From assembly GCA_005893365.1 (NCBI GenBank), contig VBPB01000218.1:4356-13299 (forward strand): a DNA stretch of 8,944 nucleotides. Reading direction: 5' to 3'. The notes under the pieces were generated by a model. It had not been told where the DNA came from. It saw nothing but the letters and a program-made list of their open reading frames with translations, and made no database searches. The number at the start of each line of letters is the position of its first letter. Positions within the stretch are counted from its first letter, which is position 1. The translations under genes and the position numbers were made by a program. This document shows positions 6,779 through 8,944 of this stretch, in pieces. Origin of the DNA: Candidatus Eiseniibacteriota bacterium (lineage in GTDB: Bacteria; Eisenbacteria; RBG-16-71-46).

Positions 6779-6985
6779 CTACCGCTGGTCCAGGTCGCCC
6801 TGACAGATCAGGAGGAGGGCGTTGACGGCCTTGTTGAAGGCCCTGACGACGGACCCCCGGATGTGGAGCGGGTCCAAGAGCAGCGTGGCGAACGCCAGAC
6901 TCGCCACGAAGGCGGCCAGCATCCCGTATTCGATCAGGCCCTCGCCGTGCTCGTCACGGGCGAATCCACGAATCAGATCCGACAT
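6779..6985 (-). CDS. Flp/Fap-type (type IVb) pilin, solitary
   Basis: This 68-residue prepilin would be processed by a TadV/CpaA-type peptidase and assembled into a Flp (tight-adherence) pilus. The short leader ends DEHG, followed by EGLIEYGMLAAFVASLAF. Cleavage after Gly14 places Glu at +5 and Tyr at +6, the Flp hallmark, followed by about 20 hydrophobic residues. The second half (RAFNKAVNALLLIC) fits the usual amphipathic tail. ATG 6985 is preferred, with GGGTGG about eight bases upstream; a GTG at 6997 would add four residues but has a poorly spaced site. No tad/cpa secretion genes are in the window, so it needs machinery encoded elsewhere. A two-component pair lies upstream on the same strand, separated by about 290 bases. 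Confidence 0.82.
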   Translation of the reverse strand: MSDLIRGFARDEHGEGLIEYGMLAAFVASLAFATLLLDPLHIRGSVVRAFNKAVNALLLICQGDLDQR

Positions 6986-7027
6986 GCCTGGTACCACCCT
7001 TCGTTGAGGACCCTGGGCGATGCGTCA

Positions 7028-7046
7028 CTCGCGGCGAACCCGCGAG
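7028..7046. repeat. Perfect 7-bp inverted repeat in the pilin leader
   Basis: CTCGCGG and CCGCGAG flank a five-base centre (CGAAC). It lies 43 bases before the pilin ATG, downstream of the candidate promoter at 7069-7085. It could be an operator for a dimeric regulator or an RNA hairpin in the 5' leader. A related palindrome, CTCGCGAG, occurs at 7157-7164. Confidence 0.45.
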
Positions 7047-7068
7047 GCCCTGCCCTATCCGCGGAAGC

Positions 7069-7085
7069 TGCAAGAGCCGGGCCCG
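7069..7085 (-). promoter_or_regulatory. Candidate sigma-54 (-24/-12) promoter for the pilin
   Basis: On the minus strand the site reads CGGGCCCGGCTCTTGCA. Against YTGGCACGRNNNTTGCW it differs at two positions and keeps the essential GG and GC with correct spacing. Transcription would start near 7059 and give a leader of about 75 bases. Some type IV pilin genes use sigma-54. In GC-rich DNA a chance match is quite possible. Confidence 0.35.
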
Positions 7086-7111
7086 TTGAGGCCGTGCTTC
7101 GCCCTCTGTCC

Positions 7112-7233
7112 CCGCAATCCGTTCGAGCCACGGGCCTTGCGGGCACATCACCCTTCCTCGCGAGTCATCGTTCGCCGCGGGCGGGGGCGCGCGAGTTGGT
7201 CGATCTCACCCATCACGTCGAGGCGGATTGCGG
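7112..7233. repeat. Pair of 10-bp inverted copies upstream of the pilin
   Basis: CCGCAATCCG at 7112-7121 and its exact reverse complement CGGATTGCGG at 7224-7233 lie about 112 bases apart. They sit about 30-150 bases upstream of the candidate sigma-54 site, where activator sites are usual. One copy may bind a regulator such as the adjacent LytTR protein; this is inference. The stretch holds no convincing gene. Confidence 0.3.
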
Positions 7234-7277
7234 TTCTGGCCCCAACCAGTCGGGACGTGGCTTGAGCCCCGGCGGTC

Positions 7278-8066
7278 CTAACCCAGGATCTGCTTCAGCC
7301 GTTCCTGACCACTCCGGCTCACCGGCACCTGCGTGCCGTCCTCGAGCACGGCGACGCGGCTGTCCTTGGCGAGCAGCTCGATGCGGGCGATGCGCTCGAC
7401 GTTGACCACGAACGAACGATGGACGCGGACGAACTTCGCCGGGTCCAGCGCCTGGGCGAGCGTGGCGAGCGTCTGGTGCTTGAGGTGGGCCCGCCCGCCC
7501 TCGTGGATGGCGACGTAGTCGTCCTGCGCCTCGAGCAGGTCGACACTCCCGACCGGGATGACGACGACCTTGGCGCCGTCGCGCACGGCGATGCGCTGGA
7601 GCGGCTCGCCCGCCGGGCGGGCGGAGGCCGCCAGCGCCGCGGGCACGACCGGGCCGGGCGCGGCACCCGCCCCCTCGGCGGGGCCCACGACCGGCTCGGC
7701 CCGGCGCGCGCGCGCCCGCGCCAGGGCCTCGGTGAGGCGCTCGCGGCCGAACGGCTTGAGCAGGTAGTCCACCGCGTGGACCTCGAAGGCGCGCAGGGCA
7801 TGCTCGTCGTAGGCGGTGCAGAAGATGACGCTCGGGACCGGGTCGAGCAGCTCGAGCACCTCGAACCCGTCGAGCCGCGGCATCTGGATGTCGAGGAAGA
7901 TCAGGTCGGGGTGCTGCTCGTGGATGGCCTTCACGGCCTCGAAGCCGTTGGCGCACTCGCCGATGATCGTGATGCCGGGCTCGCGCGCGAGGAACTCGCG
8001 CAGGAGTGCTCGCGCCGGCGGCTCGTCGTCCACGATCATCACGCGCAGGGCCTCAGGCACCGGCAT
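7278..8066 (-). CDS. LytTR-family response regulator
   Basis: This 262-residue cytoplasmic regulator is phosphorylated by the kinase encoded just upstream and binds DNA through a LytTR domain. The receiver domain (about 7-122) has the acidic pair at Asp13-Asp14 (IVDDEPPAR), phospho-acceptor Asp59 (LIFLDIQMP), Thr84 (FCTAYDEHA) and Lys104 (YLLKPF). An Ala/Pro/Gly-rich linker follows (about 124-155). The LytTR domain (about 156-262) includes RIAVRDGAKVVVIPV, VDLLEAQDDYVAIH, FVRVHRSFVVNVERI and a final DGTQVPVSRSGQERLKQIL. Length is usual for the AlgR/LytR/YehT type. The start at ATG 8066 overlaps the kinase gene by 14 bases, which indicates coupled translation. An internal ATG at 8039 would cut into the first receiver strand and is unlikely. 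Targets are unknown; LytTR regulators often act on nearby genes, and the pilin is the nearest. Confidence 0.93.
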   Translation of the reverse strand: MPVPEALRVMIVDDEPPARALLREFLAREPGITIIGECANGFEAVKAIHEQHPDLIFLDIQMPRLDGFEVLELLDPVPSVIFCTAYDEHALRAFEVHAVDYLLKPFGRERLTEALARARARRAEPVVGPAEGAGAAPGPVVPAALAASARPAGEPLQRIAVRDGAKVVVIPVGSVDLLEAQDDYVAIHEGGRAHLKHQTLATLAQALDPAKFVRVHRSFVVNVERIARIELLAKDSRVAVLEDGTQVPVSRSGQERLKQILG

Positions 8067-8944
8067 CGCCCTCGCCGTCGATCGCCGGCAGGTCCAGCGT
8101 CACGCGGAAGCGGGCGCCATCCGCGGCGGCCGCGAGCCGCGCCTCGCTCGGGCCGAACGCCAGGAGCCGGCGGCGCACGTTCTCGAGCCCCACCCCCTCG
8201 CCGCGCCGCGACGGGGCGCCCGAGTCCACCGGGTTCTCGACGTTGACGATGAGGCGCGCGCCGTCGCGGCGGGCCTCGAGGCGCACCGCCCCGCCCTCCA
8301 CCGCGTCCTGCACGCCGTGCTTGATGGCGTTCTCCACCAGCGGCTGGAGCAGGAGCGGCGGCACGCGGCAGCCGAGCACGCCGGGATCGATGGTGCGCTC
8401 CACCTTGAGGCGCGCGCCGAACCGCACCTGCTCGATGTCGAGGTAGCGATCGATCAGCGCCAGCTCCTCCCCCAGCGGCACGGCGGTGCGGGACCCGAGG
8501 GCCAGCGTGCGCCTCAGGAAGTCGCCCAGGCCCTCGCACATCCGGCGCGCGCCTTCGGGGTCGGTGCCGACCAGGGCGTTGATGGAGTTGAGGCTGTTGA
8601 ACAGGAAGTGCGGGTTGAGCTGGGCACGCAGCGCGCGCAGCTCGGCCTCGCGCGCGCTCACCTGCGACTCGAGCACGCGGCGCTCGGCGGCGTGCGAGGC
8701 CTCGAACGCCAGGAGCAGGTAGTGGACCACCGCCGACATCAAATAAGCCGGCACGCCGATGACGAACAGCGTGGCCAGGTCCCGCAGGATGCCCGGGCGG
8801 TCGGGGCCGAGATGGGCGCCGCGCGCCAGCGCCACGGCCAGCACGGCCGCGACCGCGGTCCACAGCCCGCTGGCCTGCAGGGCCGCGCCCAGCTGCGCCA
8901 TCAGCGCCGGCGTCCCGCGGGCGAGCGGATTGGCGCGGCACACC
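8053..8944 (-). CDS. LytS/YehU-type membrane histidine kinase, 5' end beyond the window
   Basis: The frame runs to the window edge, so the N-terminus is missing; 296 residues are visible from a GTG at 8943 that is probably internal. Two hydrophobic segments (about 15-41 and 52-80) are what remains of a membrane sensor, followed by a likely coiled coil (81-108). The His_kinase domain has the phospho-His in LRAQLNPHFLFNSLNSINAL (His112). The ATPase part has LLLQPLVENAIKHGV (N-box Asn205) and GEGVGLENVRRRL (G-box). This layout defines the LytS/YehU group, which pairs with LytTR regulators, and the partner overlaps its 3' end. No extracellular sensor domain is visible, so the signal is unknown. 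The kinase presumably phosphorylates Asp59 of that regulator. Confidence 0.9.
   Translation of the reverse strand, partial: VCRANPLARGTPALMAQLGAALQASGLWTAVAAVLAVALARGAHLGPDRPGILRDLATLFVIGVPAYLMSAVVHYLLLAFEASHAAERRVLESQVSAREAELRALRAQLNPHFLFNSLNSINALVGTDPEGARRMCEGLGDFLRRTLALGSRTAVPLGEELALIDRYLDIEQVRFGARLKVERTIDPGVLGCRVPPLLLQPLVENAIKHGVQDAVEGGAVRLEARRDGARLIVNVENPVDSGAPSRRGEGVGLENVRRRLLAFGPSEARLAAAADGARFRVTLDLPAIDGEGDAGA

Noticed and set aside
7020..7265. Plus-strand frame of 81 codons in the pilin leader
   Set aside because: Arg/Pro-rich product without motif or convincing ribosome-binding site; better explained as non-coding leader.
1..8944. CRISPR array, tRNA, rRNA, insertion sequence or phage genes
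   Set aside because: I saw no regularly spaced repeats, no tRNA-like cloverleaf, no transposase or integrase motif, and no terminal inverted repeats.

Overview
The window reads as ordinary chromosomal DNA from a GC-rich Gram-negative bacterium. An outer-membrane beta-barrel, a periplasmic metal-binding protein and several signal peptides imply two membranes. Base composition is high throughout, about 55-65% GC in sampled lines of the 3.6 kb region and 70-90% in sampled lines to the right. The phylum cannot be fixed from the sequence alone. Deep-branching soil or sediment lineages (Rokubacteria-, Eisenbacteria- or delta-proteobacteria-like) would fit, but that is inference.

Layout: (i) 1-2670, plus strand: a metal-uptake operon made of the 3' part of an outer-membrane barrel gene, a cluster A-I (ZnuA/TroA) solute-binding protein and an ABC-3 membrane permease. 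The ATPase is not downstream, so it must lie before position 1 or elsewhere. (ii) 4585-2780, minus strand: a secreted six-bladed Kelch propeller coupled by an ATGA overlap to a small exported protein. The second reading frame is broken by one surplus base. (iii) 4756-6739, plus strand: an allantoicase-repeat protein followed 10 bases later by a divergent Fpg/MutM-type DNA glycosylase that starts on GTG. (iv) 6985-6779, minus strand: a lone Flp/Fap-type pilin behind a roughly 290-base leader containing a perfect 7-bp hairpin, a candidate sigma-54 promoter and a 10-bp inverted repeat pair. (v) 8944-7278, minus strand: a LytS/YehU-type membrane histidine kinase, cut by the window edge, overlapping a LytTR response regulator.

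How they work together: the first block forms a plausible route for a divalent metal, probably zinc or manganese, from outside the cell to the inner membrane. The kinase and regulator form one two-component pair, and the solitary pilin directly downstream is a possible but unproven target. The Kelch pair and the allantoicase-like/Fpg pair have no obvious pathway link to their neighbours.

I do not see a convincing new multi-gene defence or mobile system. The points most worth a second look are the allantoicase-like/Fpg pairing, the changed active-site region of the Fpg, the regulatory-looking leader of the pilin, the frameshift at about 3.2 kb, and the barrel protein tied to the metal transporter.
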